Below, one piece after another: positions 1 to 6,967 of a stretch of DNA of 9,588 nucleotides (its first letter is position 1; every line of letters starts with the position of its first letter). The DNA lies in contig JADZDZ010000359.1 in NCBI GenBank assembly GCA_020850785.1, positions 1 through 9,588 of the forward strand, in the 5' to 3' direction. Position numbers and translations under genes: made by a program. The notes beneath the pieces were generated by a model, which was not told the origin of the DNA, made no database searches, and was given only the letters and a program-made list of their open reading frames with translations. The DNA comes from Candidatus Sumerlaeota bacterium. Its GTDB lineage: Bacteria > Sumerlaeota > Sumerlaeia > SLMS01.

Positions 1-603
1 CTCTTTTTCACCGCCATCAGCGGAACATTCTCGCCGCTTCCGCTCGATCGCTTCGTGGCAGTGCCCGTGCTCCTCACGCTGCCGCTGGCGGGATGCTTCC
101 TCGCGCTGCTCGACGGCCGCGCAACCTCATGGCTCAAGCCGCTGCTGCTGGTCGCCACGATCGCCTCCGCCTGCGCCGAATATCGCGCCCATCAGTTTGA
201 CGAAAAGGACATCCGTGAAAAGATGCGCCTCAACCTGATCGACGCGGTTCGCGAAACAAACGGCATGCGCGCCTTTCCCAACAAGAAGGCACGCAACGTT
301 TACGCGATGCCGGCGCTGCCGGCGGAACTCGCCATCAACACCATGCACCTTTTCTACGAGAAGGATGAACATCAGTTCGCATGGACGCCGTCGGATACTT
401 CCGCCGTGGACCTCGTGAAGAAGGCTCAGGAGATGCGCGCCCAACGCCTCTTCGTCGATCCCCGCGACTACCGCGCGATCCGCGACCTGCATGATTGGTA
501 CTATCACGTTCACACACTGAAGGAGGAACCGCCCGTTCCCGGCTGGGAGCCCGTGCGATTCGTCGATGGCGTTTTCCTCGTGATCCGCACGAAGCCATAC
601 TGA
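1..603 (+). CDS. C-terminal part of a membrane protein, possibly GT-C-type glycosyltransferase (5' truncated)
   Basis: The frame is open from the first base of the window to a TGA at 601-603, so only the last 200 residues are visible and the true start lies upstream. A GTG at 55 is in frame but falls inside a hydrophobic stretch, so it is unlikely to be the start. The visible part begins with two hydrophobic segments, at about residues 17-40 and 44-58, separated by a short polar turn. A soluble tail of about 140 residues follows. This layout of a membrane bundle ending in a soluble domain, with a closing WEPVRFVDGVFLVIRT-like strand pattern, resembles the C-termini of dolichyl-phosphate-mannose/ArnT-type glycosyltransferases. 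No catalytic motif is visible because those lie in the missing N-terminal part, so the family call is inference. It is followed 65 bp later by the ABC ATPase gene on the same strand. Confidence 0.6.
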   Translation, partial: LFFTAISGTFSPLPLDRFVAVPVLLTLPLAGCFLALLDGRATSWLKPLLLVATIASACAEYRAHQFDEKDIREKMRLNLIDAVRETNGMRAFPNKKARNVYAMPALPAELAINTMHLFYEKDEHQFAWTPSDTSAVDLVKKAQEMRAQRLFVDPRDYRAIRDLHDWYYHVHTLKEEPPVPGWEPVRFVDGVFLVIRTKPY

Positions 604-668
604 TCGAATCGTGCCCGTCCGCCTTAGCCGTTGACGCGCCGCCAATCGCTCGCCGACCTATCAATCTG

Positions 669-1520
669 ATGCGCATCGAAATCCGCAACCTTCACAAATC
701 CTTCGGCACACTCAAAGTCTTCACGGGCCTGAACCTGACGATCGAAGCAGGTGAAATCTGCGTGATCATGGGCCGCTCCGGCACCGGCAAGAGCGTCCTC
801 CTCAAGCATCTCGTCGGCCTCATACAACCCGACAGCGGCGAAATCCTCATCGACGGTCGGAACATCGTCGGCCTGTCTGAAAAAGAATTGTATCCCATTC
901 GCATCCGCTTCGGCATGATCTTCCAGAATGGCGGAATGCTTCAATCGCTCAACGTCGCCGACAACGTCGGCCTTCCGCTCATTGAACTGCGCGGCGCAGA
1001 CCGCCAGCAGGTTGCGGGCAAAGTGAGCGAGAAGCTCGCGCTGGTCGGCCTTGCAGGCCGCGAAAACCAGGCCGTCTCCACGCTCTCCGGCGGCCAGCAA
1101 AAACGCGTCGCCATTGCCCGCGCCCTCGCGCAGGACGCGCAATGCCTCCTCTTCGACGAACCCACCGCCGGCCTTGATCCTCCCATCAGCGCAACCGTTG
1201 ACGAAGTGATCGAGCAGGTTAACCGCGACACCAATGCGACCTGCATCGTTGTCACCCACGACCTGATCAGCGCCTTCACCGTCGGCACCCGTCTTCATTT
1301 ACTGCACGAGGGAAAAGTCGCCGAATCGGGATCGCCGGAGGAATTCCAAGCCTCCAAGAATCCCATCGTGAAGGAATTCCTCAGCCGCGGCGTCGGCATC
1401 GAGGATCACCGCACGGAATCACGCATCAACGTGAAGCGGCTGCGCGCAAACAAGCCGCAACGAAATGATTCACCCGCGCAGGAGGAGACCACTTCCCCTG
1501 ACGTAAAAAAATCAGAATAG
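669..1520 (+). CDS. ABC transporter ATP-binding protein, MlaF-like (phospholipid/retrograde lipid transport)
   Basis: This 283-residue ATPase has every ABC motif: Walker A GRSGTGKS (35-42), Q-loop Gln86, signature LSGGQ (139-143), Walker B with DEPTAGLD (163-170, catalytic Glu164) and H-loop His197. The stretch after the Q-loop, FGMIFQNGGMLQSLNV, matches the MlaF/Mce-associated branch, whose members energise lipid movement between inner and outer membranes with an MlaE-type permease and an MCE protein. The ATG at 669 places the first beta strand (MRIEIRNLHKSFG) at the N terminus as usual for the family. Upstream in-frame codons read into the preceding gene and lack ABC character. I see no convincing Shine-Dalgarno sequence. 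After about residue 245 there is a charged, probably disordered tail of about 40 residues. No permease or MCE gene adjoins it on the visible side; the next gene is the convergent tgt. Assignment to the ABC ATPase family is secure; the lipid substrate is inferred from family resemblance. Confidence 0.9.
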   Translation: MRIEIRNLHKSFGTLKVFTGLNLTIEAGEICVIMGRSGTGKSVLLKHLVGLIQPDSGEILIDGRNIVGLSEKELYPIRIRFGMIFQNGGMLQSLNVADNVGLPLIELRGADRQQVAGKVSEKLALVGLAGRENQAVSTLSGGQQKRVAIARALAQDAQCLLFDEPTAGLDPPISATVDEVIEQVNRDTNATCIVVTHDLISAFTVGTRLHLLHEGKVAESGSPEEFQASKNPIVKEFLSRGVGIEDHRTESRINVKRLRANKPQRNDSPAQEETTSPDVKKSE

Positions 1521-1551
1521 GTCTTACCGGAAAATTTCGCGGCCGCCTCGC

Positions 1552-2655
1552 TTACGCCACTTTCGCGGAAGCCTTGAACTCCTCCCACTTTCCTCCCAGA
1601 ATCGCGGCCCGCATCTCCTCGCACATGCGAATCAGGTAACGAATGTTGTGAATGCTCGCAAGGATTCCGCCCAGCATTTCGTCGCTCTTGTGAAGGTGAT
1701 GCAGATACGCGCGGCTGAAGCCTGATTTGCACGCGTAACAATCGCAACCCTCCATGATCGGCGAGGGATTGTCGCGATGCTCCGCGTTGCGCAGGTTGAG
1801 CCCGCCGCCCGGAACAAACACGCGCGCGTTGCGCGCGTTGCGCGTCGGAAGCACGCAGTCGAACATGTCCACGCCACGATCCACCGCCATGATCAGGTCC
1901 AGCGGCGTGCCGATGCCCATCATGTAGCGCGGCTTGTTGGCGGGAAGCTCCGCAATCGATGCCTCCAACATGCGATAGGTGACATCCTTCGGCTCCCCCA
2001 CCGCGAGGCCGCCCACCGCGTAGCCCACCGCATCACCCTTGATCGCGAGCGTACGCCGCGCCGATTCCACCCGCAGCGCCGCGTCCATTCCCCCCTGCAC
2101 GATCGGAAACATGCACTGATGCGGCTTCAACCCGACCGACAAGCATCGCTCCAGCCATCGCAGCGTGCGCTCCGTGCTTTCGCGCAGCGCCGCGCCCTCC
2201 ATCGTCGCCGGCGGACACTCATCGAACGCCATGATGATGTTCGCACCCAGCGCCCGCTGAATTCCCGTCGCAATTTCCGGAGACAGGAAGCAATCCGCGC
2301 CGTCAATCGGCGACTTGAACGCGACTCCCTCCTCCCGCAGCTTTCGCAGGTCCGTGAGTGAGAAGACCTGAAAGCCACCCGAATCCGTAAGGATCGGGCC
2401 GTCGTATCCCATGAACGCGTGAAGCCCCCCAAGCCGCTCGATCAACTCCTCCCCGGGGCGCAAATGCAGGTGAAAAGTATTTGCCAAAATGATCTGCGAA
2501 CCCGCCTCGCGCAATTCGCGCGGCGTGATTCCCTTCACCGTCCCCCGCGTCCCCACCGGCATGAAGCACGGCGTGCGCACCACGCCACGCGGCGTTGTAA
2601 AATCAGCAGCGCGAGCACTGCCCTGTGTTCCCGTAACAGCAAATGCGAAGCTCAT
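1552..2655 (-). CDS. tgt: Queuine/preQ1 tRNA-guanine transglycosylase
   Basis: The enzyme exchanges guanine-34 in the anticodon of tRNAs with GUN anticodons for preQ1, the committed tRNA step of queuosine synthesis. The 367-residue product aligns along its whole length with the bacterial family (about 375 residues). Visible motifs are TPCFMPVGT (28-36), DSGGFQVFSL with the general acid/base Asp91, GGLAVGEPK (215-223), and MFDCVLPTRNARN with the nucleophilic Asp266. The zinc site is CDCYAC (Cys304, Cys306, Cys309) with His336. The ATG at 2655 is chosen because family similarity begins there and a GGGAAG lies 6 nt upstream (2662-2667). An in-frame ATG at 2721 would add 22 residues not expected in the family. 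The gene is divergent from the receiver/ATPase fusion gene and convergent with the ABC ATPase gene, whose stop is 31 bp away. Its common partner queA is not in the window. Confidence 0.97.
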   Translation of the reverse strand: MSFAFAVTGTQGSARAADFTTPRGVVRTPCFMPVGTRGTVKGITPRELREAGSQIILANTFHLHLRPGEELIERLGGLHAFMGYDGPILTDSGGFQVFSLTDLRKLREEGVAFKSPIDGADCFLSPEIATGIQRALGANIIMAFDECPPATMEGAALRESTERTLRWLERCLSVGLKPHQCMFPIVQGGMDAALRVESARRTLAIKGDAVGYAVGGLAVGEPKDVTYRMLEASIAELPANKPRYMMGIGTPLDLIMAVDRGVDMFDCVLPTRNARNARVFVPGGGLNLRNAEHRDNPSPIMEGCDCYACKSGFSRAYLHHLHKSDEMLGGILASIHNIRYLIRMCEEMRAAILGGKWEEFKASAKVA

Positions 2656-2691
2656 GCAAAACTTCCCGCTGTCATCGATTCTCACCGCAAC

Positions 2692-2707
2692 AGGAATCCC
2701 GCTTGCA
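2692..2707 (+). promoter_or_regulatory. Weak sigma-54-like element upstream of the receiver/RsbW-like fusion gene
   Basis: The plus-strand sequence AGGAATCCCGCTTGCA has GG and GC at the required 10-base separation and a perfect TTGCA at the -12 side. The -24 side fits poorly, with only GG and one further base matching. It would start transcription about 55 nt before the ATG at 2774. It sits inside the 118-bp divergent region shared with tgt. It is reported because a sigma-54 activator is encoded nearby, but it could be chance. Confidence 0.22.
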
Positions 2708-2773
2708 CTTCCACCATGCACATGTCATCTTGTTTCCCCTCTCCACGCCAAACCAGCAACCGTCGCCAATGTC

Positions 2774-3700
2774 ATGAAAGTTTTGATCATCGAGGACGAC
2801 CCATCGGTAAGATACTTTCTCCGCCAAGTTGCGGAGGCGGCGGGCCACGACGCCGATGAGGCGGCGACCGGCGCGGAGGGCATCGAAAAATATGACACCT
2901 TCGCCCCCGATCTGATCTTCACCGATGTCCACCTGCCGGACATTGACGGCCTGAACATACTCGAACGCATTCGCAAGCGGAACCGCGACGTGATGGTCAT
3001 CGTCGTCACGGGACTGGGATCCGTGGACATCGCCGTCCGGGCACTGCAACTGAAGGCGAATAACTTCCTGCAAAAACCCATTCGCGTCGAGGTTATCAAC
3101 TCCCTCCTGCAGAAGTACGACCAGATGCTGCGCGTGTCGCACCTGCGCGATGAAGTCAGCCGCATGGTTGTCCACCGCGACCTGAAAATGGTCCTTCCAA
3201 CGCGATTGGACCTCATTGGCAGCGCCGTTGATCTGCTCGTCCGCGAGGCCTCCCCGTGGCTCGACGAACAAGAAAGATTCGGCGTCCAGATGGGACTGTT
3301 CGAACTCGTCACCAATGCCATGGAGCACGGAAATCTCGGCATTACCTACGATGAAAAAAACCACGCCCTCTTCGAAGGGCCGTATCGATTTCAGGAATTG
3401 ATCGAACGCCGCCTGTCAGATCCCATCCTCGCGCAGCGGCAGGTTTCCATCGAGTTCAAACAGACAAACGAACGCCTGGACTGGACCATTCAGGACGAAG
3501 GAGACGGCTTCGATTGGGTGGCGGTCCCGAATCCCCTGGAATCAGAAGAACAGGAACGCCTCAACGGACGCGGCATCTTCCTCGCCCGCTTCCAGTTTGA
3601 TACACTGGAATACATCGGCAACGGAAACAAGGTGCGCATGACCCGCAAGATCTCCGGACCCATCAACACCACATCCGACCCGGAAAAAATCGCCGTCTAA
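2774..3700 (+). CDS. Response regulator: receiver domain fused to RsbW-like ATP-binding (HATPase_c_2) domain
   Basis: The 308-residue protein has an N-terminal receiver domain (about 1-118) with the acidic pair Asp8/Asp9 (after Glu7), phospho-acceptor Asp51 in FTDVHLPDIDG, Thr79 and Lys101 (LQKP). After a short helical linker, residues of about 140-292 form a GHKL ATP-binding domain of the RsbW/SpoIIAB anti-sigma kinase type: N-box ELVTNAMEHGN (177-187), DEGDGFDW (241-248) and NGRGIFLAR (264-272). There is no His-containing dimerisation domain, no membrane segment and no DNA-binding domain, so it is not a hybrid histidine kinase or a transcription factor. By family knowledge, such a module binds ATP and often phosphorylates a STAS-type antagonist or sequesters a partner; the partner here is unknown. 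The ATG at 2774 fits the usual MKVLIIEDD start; no clear ribosome site is visible. Upstream lies a 118-bp divergent gap from tgt with a weak sigma-54-like element. It converges with malQ at 7 bp. Confidence 0.93.
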   Translation: MKVLIIEDDPSVRYFLRQVAEAAGHDADEAATGAEGIEKYDTFAPDLIFTDVHLPDIDGLNILERIRKRNRDVMVIVVTGLGSVDIAVRALQLKANNFLQKPIRVEVINSLLQKYDQMLRVSHLRDEVSRMVVHRDLKMVLPTRLDLIGSAVDLLVREASPWLDEQERFGVQMGLFELVTNAMEHGNLGITYDEKNHALFEGPYRFQELIERRLSDPILAQRQVSIEFKQTNERLDWTIQDEGDGFDWVAVPNPLESEEQERLNGRGIFLARFQFDTLEYIGNGNKVRMTRKISGPINTTSDPEKIAV

Positions 3701-3707
3701 TTCTCCC

Positions 3708-5303
3708 CTACTTCGCGTTCGCCAGATAGTTGATCTTCTTCGGATCAGGTTTCGCGATCGCATTGTCCGGCGGGGTTGCACAGCGCTGATATAGCAGCGT
3801 CAGCGCCCGCACCTGCGCCGCCAATTGCGGCGATGCATCGTTCCCCTTCATGCGCCACCCCCAATTCCCCTCCGCCTTGCCGGGGAAGTTCATCCGCGCA
3901 TCGCTGTCCAGACCCAGAAAATCCTGCATCGGAATCACCGCCGTGCCCGCCACCGATTGAAACGCCGCACGAATCAGGTCCCAATTCGCAAGCGATCCGT
4001 CGGTGGACAGATACACCTGCATGTGATGGCGCTCCTCCGCCGTGGAGGAATTTCGCCACCATCCAATCGTCGTGTCATTGTCGTGCGTGCCCGTATAGAC
4101 AACGCTGTTGCGCGCGTGCTGGTGCGGCGTGAAGTGCGACCCCGGATCGGGCACGATGGGATTCACCGATGCCGTCCCCCACGCGAACTGCAGAATGTTC
4201 ATTCCCGGCAACTCGAACTCATCGCGAACCTCGATCACGTCCGGCGTGATTTCCCCAAGGTCCTCCGCGATGATGGGAAGATTCTTGAACGCCTTCTTCA
4301 GCACCTTGAACAAGTCGGCGCCGGGACCGCGCTGCCACTTGCCGTTCACCGCCGTGCTTTCCCCCGACGGCACCGCCCAGTAACCCATGAAGCCACGGAA
4401 GTGATCCAGCCTCACAAAATCCACCACCGCGAACACCGCCGCCAGCCGGTCAATCCACCATTGGTAGCCGCTCGCCTTCAGCGCCTTCCAATTGTACAGC
4501 GGATTTCCCCACAGTTGCCCCGTCGCGCTGAAGTAATCCGGCGGCACACCCGCCACTGCGTTCGGCCGCCCGTCCTTGTTCAGGTCAAACAACTCCTGAT
4601 GTGCCCACGTGTCCGCGCTGTCGTAGGCAACGTAGATCGGCGCATCGCCAATGATCTGGATGTTACGCTCCCTTGCCGCGTCGCGCACGCGCTCCCATTG
4701 CAGGAAGAAAAGGAACTGGCAGAACTTGTGAAACTCAAAATTCTCCCCGTTCTCCTTCCTCACCTTCTCCAGCGCCGACGCCGTCCGCTTCCGCAGCGGT
4801 GCCTGCCAATCCCCCCACGCACGCCCCCCGTGCAGGTCCTTGCAGACACGAAACAGCGCATAGTCATCCAGCCACGTCGCGATTTCCTTCCGCTTCTGGA
4901 ACGCCGCAAACGCCTTCGCATGGGGATGCTTCTTGTTCGCGCTGAAGTTCACAAACGCGCGCCGCAGCACCGTCGTCTTCCATTCAATCAGCGGACCATA
5001 ATCCACCCGCACCGTGTTCACATTCATCGGCGGCGAAATATCAAACGGCGCCAGAAATCCGTCGCGCACCAGTTCATCCGGGCTCACCAGCATCGGATTG
5101 CCTGCGAAGGCCGAAAAGCACTGGTACGGCGAATCACCGAAGCTCGTTGGACCCAGCGGCAGCACCTGCCAGTACCCAAGCCCCGCATCGCGCATCCAAT
5201 CCAGGAACCGAATGCATTCAGGCCCCAAATCGCCGATGCCAAAACGGCCCGGCAGGGAGGTCGGATGAAGGAGTACACCAGCAAGGCGGCGATGAAGAGA
5301 CAT
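3708..5303 (-). CDS. malQ: 4-alpha-glucanotransferase (amylomaltase, GH77)
   Basis: The enzyme transfers alpha-1,4-glucan segments between maltodextrins, releasing glucose, in cytoplasmic glycogen and maltodextrin metabolism. The 531-residue product is close to the roughly 500-residue length of the short GH77 enzymes. The N terminus carries GVLLHPTSLPGRFGIGDLG (9-27). Three catalytic acids are recognisable by comparison with Thermus amylomaltase: nucleophile Asp300 in RLDHFRG, acid/base Glu347 in IIAEDLG, and Asp408 in YTGTHDND. The region VAYDSADTWAHQELF (225-239) is also typical. The ATG at 5303 was chosen because similarity begins about eight residues in and AAGGG sits 6 nt upstream (5310-5314). 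An in-frame ATG 90 bp upstream (5393) would add a non-conserved 30 residues. It lies 109 bp downstream of the NtrC-type regulator on the same strand, and the gap contains a sigma-54-like promoter. No other glycogen genes are visible. Confidence 0.96.
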   Translation of the reverse strand: MSLHRRLAGVLLHPTSLPGRFGIGDLGPECIRFLDWMRDAGLGYWQVLPLGPTSFGDSPYQCFSAFAGNPMLVSPDELVRDGFLAPFDISPPMNVNTVRVDYGPLIEWKTTVLRRAFVNFSANKKHPHAKAFAAFQKRKEIATWLDDYALFRVCKDLHGGRAWGDWQAPLRKRTASALEKVRKENGENFEFHKFCQFLFFLQWERVRDAARERNIQIIGDAPIYVAYDSADTWAHQELFDLNKDGRPNAVAGVPPDYFSATGQLWGNPLYNWKALKASGYQWWIDRLAAVFAVVDFVRLDHFRGFMGYWAVPSGESTAVNGKWQRGPGADLFKVLKKAFKNLPIIAEDLGEITPDVIEVRDEFELPGMNILQFAWGTASVNPIVPDPGSHFTPHQHARNSVVYTGTHDNDTTIGWWRNSSTAEERHHMQVYLSTDGSLANWDLIRAAFQSVAGTAVIPMQDFLGLDSDARMNFPGKAEGNWGWRMKGNDASPQLAAQVRALTLLYQRCATPPDNAIAKPDPKKINYLANAK

Positions 5304-5309
5304 GGAAGA

Positions 5310-5314
5310 CCCTT
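5310..5314 (-). promoter_or_regulatory. Ribosome binding site of malQ
   Basis: The minus strand reads AAGGG followed by six bases and the ATG at 5303. This is one of the clearer Shine-Dalgarno matches in the window, and it supports the 5303 start over the upstream in-frame ATG. Confidence 0.5.
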
Positions 5315-5324
5315 GGTTTCTTGA

Positions 5325-5339
5325 GTTGCAAATAGCAAC
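5325..5339. repeat. Short inverted repeat in the malQ leader
   Basis: The sequence GTTGC-AAATA-GCAAC is a perfect 5-bp inverted repeat with a 5-base AT spacer. It lies between the inferred sigma-54 start point and the malQ ribosome site, so it could form a small hairpin in the leader RNA or be a binding site. It is short enough to be chance. Confidence 0.3.
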
Positions 5340-5358
5340 GAACCGGTCCATTTCGGGG

Positions 5359-5373
5359 GCAATCGACAAACCA
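5359..5373 (-). promoter_or_regulatory. Candidate sigma-54 (-24/-12) promoter upstream of malQ
   Basis: On the minus strand the sequence TGGTTTGTCGATTGC matches the sigma-54 consensus TGGCACG-N4-TTGC at TGG, the G at position 7 and TTGC. The GG and GC are separated by exactly 10 bases, as required. Transcription would start about 12 nt downstream, near 5347, giving a leader of about 44 nt before malQ. The adjoining upstream gene encodes a regulator with the GAFTGA sigma-54 contact motif. The three mismatches (TTT in place of CAC) and the lack of an identified upstream activator site leave this as a prediction. Confidence 0.45.
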
Positions 5374-5388
5374 CCCTCCGGCGGTTCA
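5367..5388 (-). terminator. Possible weak hairpin/terminator after the NtrC-type regulator gene
   Basis: On the minus strand AACCGCC (5386-5380), loop GGAG, and GGTGGTT (5375-5369) can pair over 7 bp in RNA, including one G-U pair. Two further wobble pairs extend the stem. It begins about 25 nt after the regulator stop codon. The following tract is only weakly U-rich (UUUGU), so it is a poor intrinsic terminator at best. It overlaps the -24 end of the sigma-54-like element. Confidence 0.25.
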
Positions 5389-5412
5389 ATCATCCCCGTC
5401 CCGCCAAGCCCC

Positions 5413-6834
5413 TCACCCCTTCTCCTCCCCGTCTGACTCCAAAATCCCGAACTTCTTCATCTGGCGGTACAGCGTCGCCCGGTCCACCCCAAGGATATCC
5501 GCCGCCTCCTGCTTGTGCCAGTGCGTCTGGTCCAACGCATGAAGCACGCGCACCTTCGCCATCTCATCGACAAACGGCGCCAGCGGTTTCGCGAAAAGCT
5601 CCGGAGCAATCTGGTACTTCGCGGAGGGCTCTGCCGTCGCCGTGGCGACCGCCGTGGCGCTCCTCGCCGAAGGAATCCACAAATCCGCCGCCCTGATCGT
5701 CCTTTCGGGCGACAGAATGATCGCGCGCTCGATCGTATTTTCCAACTCCCGCACGTTCCCCGGCCAATCGTACTTCTGCAGCGCCTCCACCGCATCGGCG
5801 CCGAGTTCCTTCAACGGAACATCATTCGCCTGCGATGCCGTGCGGATGAAGTTCTCCGCCAACTGCGGAATGTCGCCCGCGCGCTCCCGCAGCGCCGGCA
5901 GGTGAATCGGCACCACGTTCAACCGGAAATACAAATCCTCCCGGAAAAGCCCCTCCTTCACCCGCTGCTGAAGGTTGCGATTGGTCGCCGCGATCACCCG
6001 AACATCAACCGCGATGTCCGCCATGCCTCCCACCCGCGTCAGCACCCCTTCCTGCAACACGCGCAGCAGCTTCGTCTGGAAATTGTTGGACGTCTCCCCG
6101 ATCTCATCCAGGAAAATCGTCCCGCCGTCCGCCTCCTCAAACTTGCCGCGGTGCGTGCGAACCGCCCCCGTGAACGCCCCCTTCTCGTGGCCGAACAGTT
6201 CCGATTCCAGCAGCGATTCCGCCAGCGCCGCGCAGTTGACCCGCACGAACGGCCCCGTCGAGCGCCCGCTCCGGAAGTGAATCGCCTTCGCAACCAATTC
6301 CTTCCCGGTCCCGCTTTCCCCCGTCACAAGAACTGTCGCCCGCGTCGGCGCAACGCGCTCAATCAACTGCAACACCGTCTGAATCTGCGGCGAATCGCCA
6401 ATGATGCGATCCACCCGATACTTCACCCCCAGCTCGCGCCGCATGTACGCGTTGTCCTTCTTCAGCCGCGTGTAGTCCAGCGCGCGCTCCACCGTCAGCC
6501 GCAGTTCCTCATTCTCGAACGGCTTCATCACGTAGTCAAAAGCCCCCGCGCGCATCGCATCCACGGCGCTCTTCACCGTCGCATGCGCCGTCATGATGAT
6601 CACTGCGGTATCCGGGTGGCGCAGTTTCACCGCGTCCAGAAGCCCCGCCCCGTCAAGGCCCGGCATCTTCAAATCCGTCACGATCAATTCCGCGGAAAAA
6701 TCCTGCATCACCTTCAGCGCCTCATCGCCGTTGGATGCCGTCCGCACCTCGTATCCCCAACGCTCCGCAAGAATGCCAAGCACCTGCGTCATGCGGGGCT
6801 CATCATCAACCAGAAGAAGTCGGTAGCGCGGCAT
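5413..6834 (-). CDS. NtrC-family sigma-54-dependent response regulator
   Basis: The 473-residue protein has the standard three-domain layout. The receiver (about 1-120) carries Asp10/Asp11, phospho-acceptor Asp54, Thr82 and Lys104. The AAA+ domain (about 143-375) has Walker A GESGTGKE (172-179), the sigma-54 contact loop GAFTGA (219-224), Walker B GGTIFLDE (237-244), arginine-finger segment FREDLYFRL (297-305) and sensor-2 WPGNVREL (357-364). The C terminus is a Fis-type helix-turn-helix (about 425-465, EAADILGVDRATLYRQMKK). It should bind upstream sites and remodel sigma-54 RNA polymerase when phosphorylated. The ATG at 6834 places the first receiver strand at the N terminus; upstream in-frame codons enter the preceding kinase gene. 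It lies 133 bp downstream of the second kinase gene. I saw no convincing sigma-54 site in that gap. The nearest kinases are its probable partners; the regulon is not shown by sequence alone. Confidence 0.96.
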   Translation of the reverse strand: MPRYRLLLVDDEPRMTQVLGILAERWGYEVRTASNGDEALKVMQDFSAELIVTDLKMPGLDGAGLLDAVKLRHPDTAVIIMTAHATVKSAVDAMRAGAFDYVMKPFENEELRLTVERALDYTRLKKDNAYMRRELGVKYRVDRIIGDSPQIQTVLQLIERVAPTRATVLVTGESGTGKELVAKAIHFRSGRSTGPFVRVNCAALAESLLESELFGHEKGAFTGAVRTHRGKFEEADGGTIFLDEIGETSNNFQTKLLRVLQEGVLTRVGGMADIAVDVRVIAATNRNLQQRVKEGLFREDLYFRLNVVPIHLPALRERAGDIPQLAENFIRTASQANDVPLKELGADAVEALQKYDWPGNVRELENTIERAIILSPERTIRAADLWIPSARSATAVATATAEPSAKYQIAPELFAKPLAPFVDEMAKVRVLHALDQTHWHKQEAADILGVDRATLYRQMKKFGILESDGEEKG

Positions 6835-6967
6835 GGGAATCGTCAGTCTCCCGCCGGCGCATTGACGTCGGCGATTGCGGAAATTTTCATGCGCTTGAAG
6901 TCGAATCCCTTTTCCAAATTCCCAACCTCTCTCACACTGATCGAATGATTCCCTGAATCGCCGCCCC

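Noticed and set aside
1521..1551. GC palindrome GCGGCCGC and TTTCGCGG repeat between the ABC ATPase gene and tgt as a terminator
   Set aside because: No stable stem followed by a U-tract can be drawn for either strand; the repeat copies are direct, not inverted.
1823..1845. 9-bp tandem repeat CGCGCGTTG (about 2.5 copies)
   Set aside because: It lies in tgt and encodes the repeated Arg-Asn-Ala of the conserved PTRNARN motif, so coding constraint explains it.
2774..3700. Receiver/ATPase fusion as a hybrid histidine kinase
   Set aside because: There is no H-box or dimerisation helix pair between the receiver and ATPase domains, and the N-box is of the RsbW type (ELVTNAMEHGN).
3825..5324. Open frame of 499 codons on the plus strand opposite malQ
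   Set aside because: It is rich in Arg, His, Pro and Leu with no recognisable domain and lies antisense to a well-supported GH77 gene. High GC with strong third-position bias produces such shadows.
6843..6890. 15-codon minus-strand frame (start 6890) before the NtrC-type regulator start
   Set aside because: Its stop lies 8 bp before the regulator ATG, but it has no ribosome site and no similarity, and is too short to distinguish from chance.
5515..6948. Open frame of 477 codons on the plus strand opposite the NtrC-type regulator
   Set aside because: Same Arg/His/Pro/Leu-rich shadow composition; the opposite strand encodes a complete receiver-AAA+-Fis protein.
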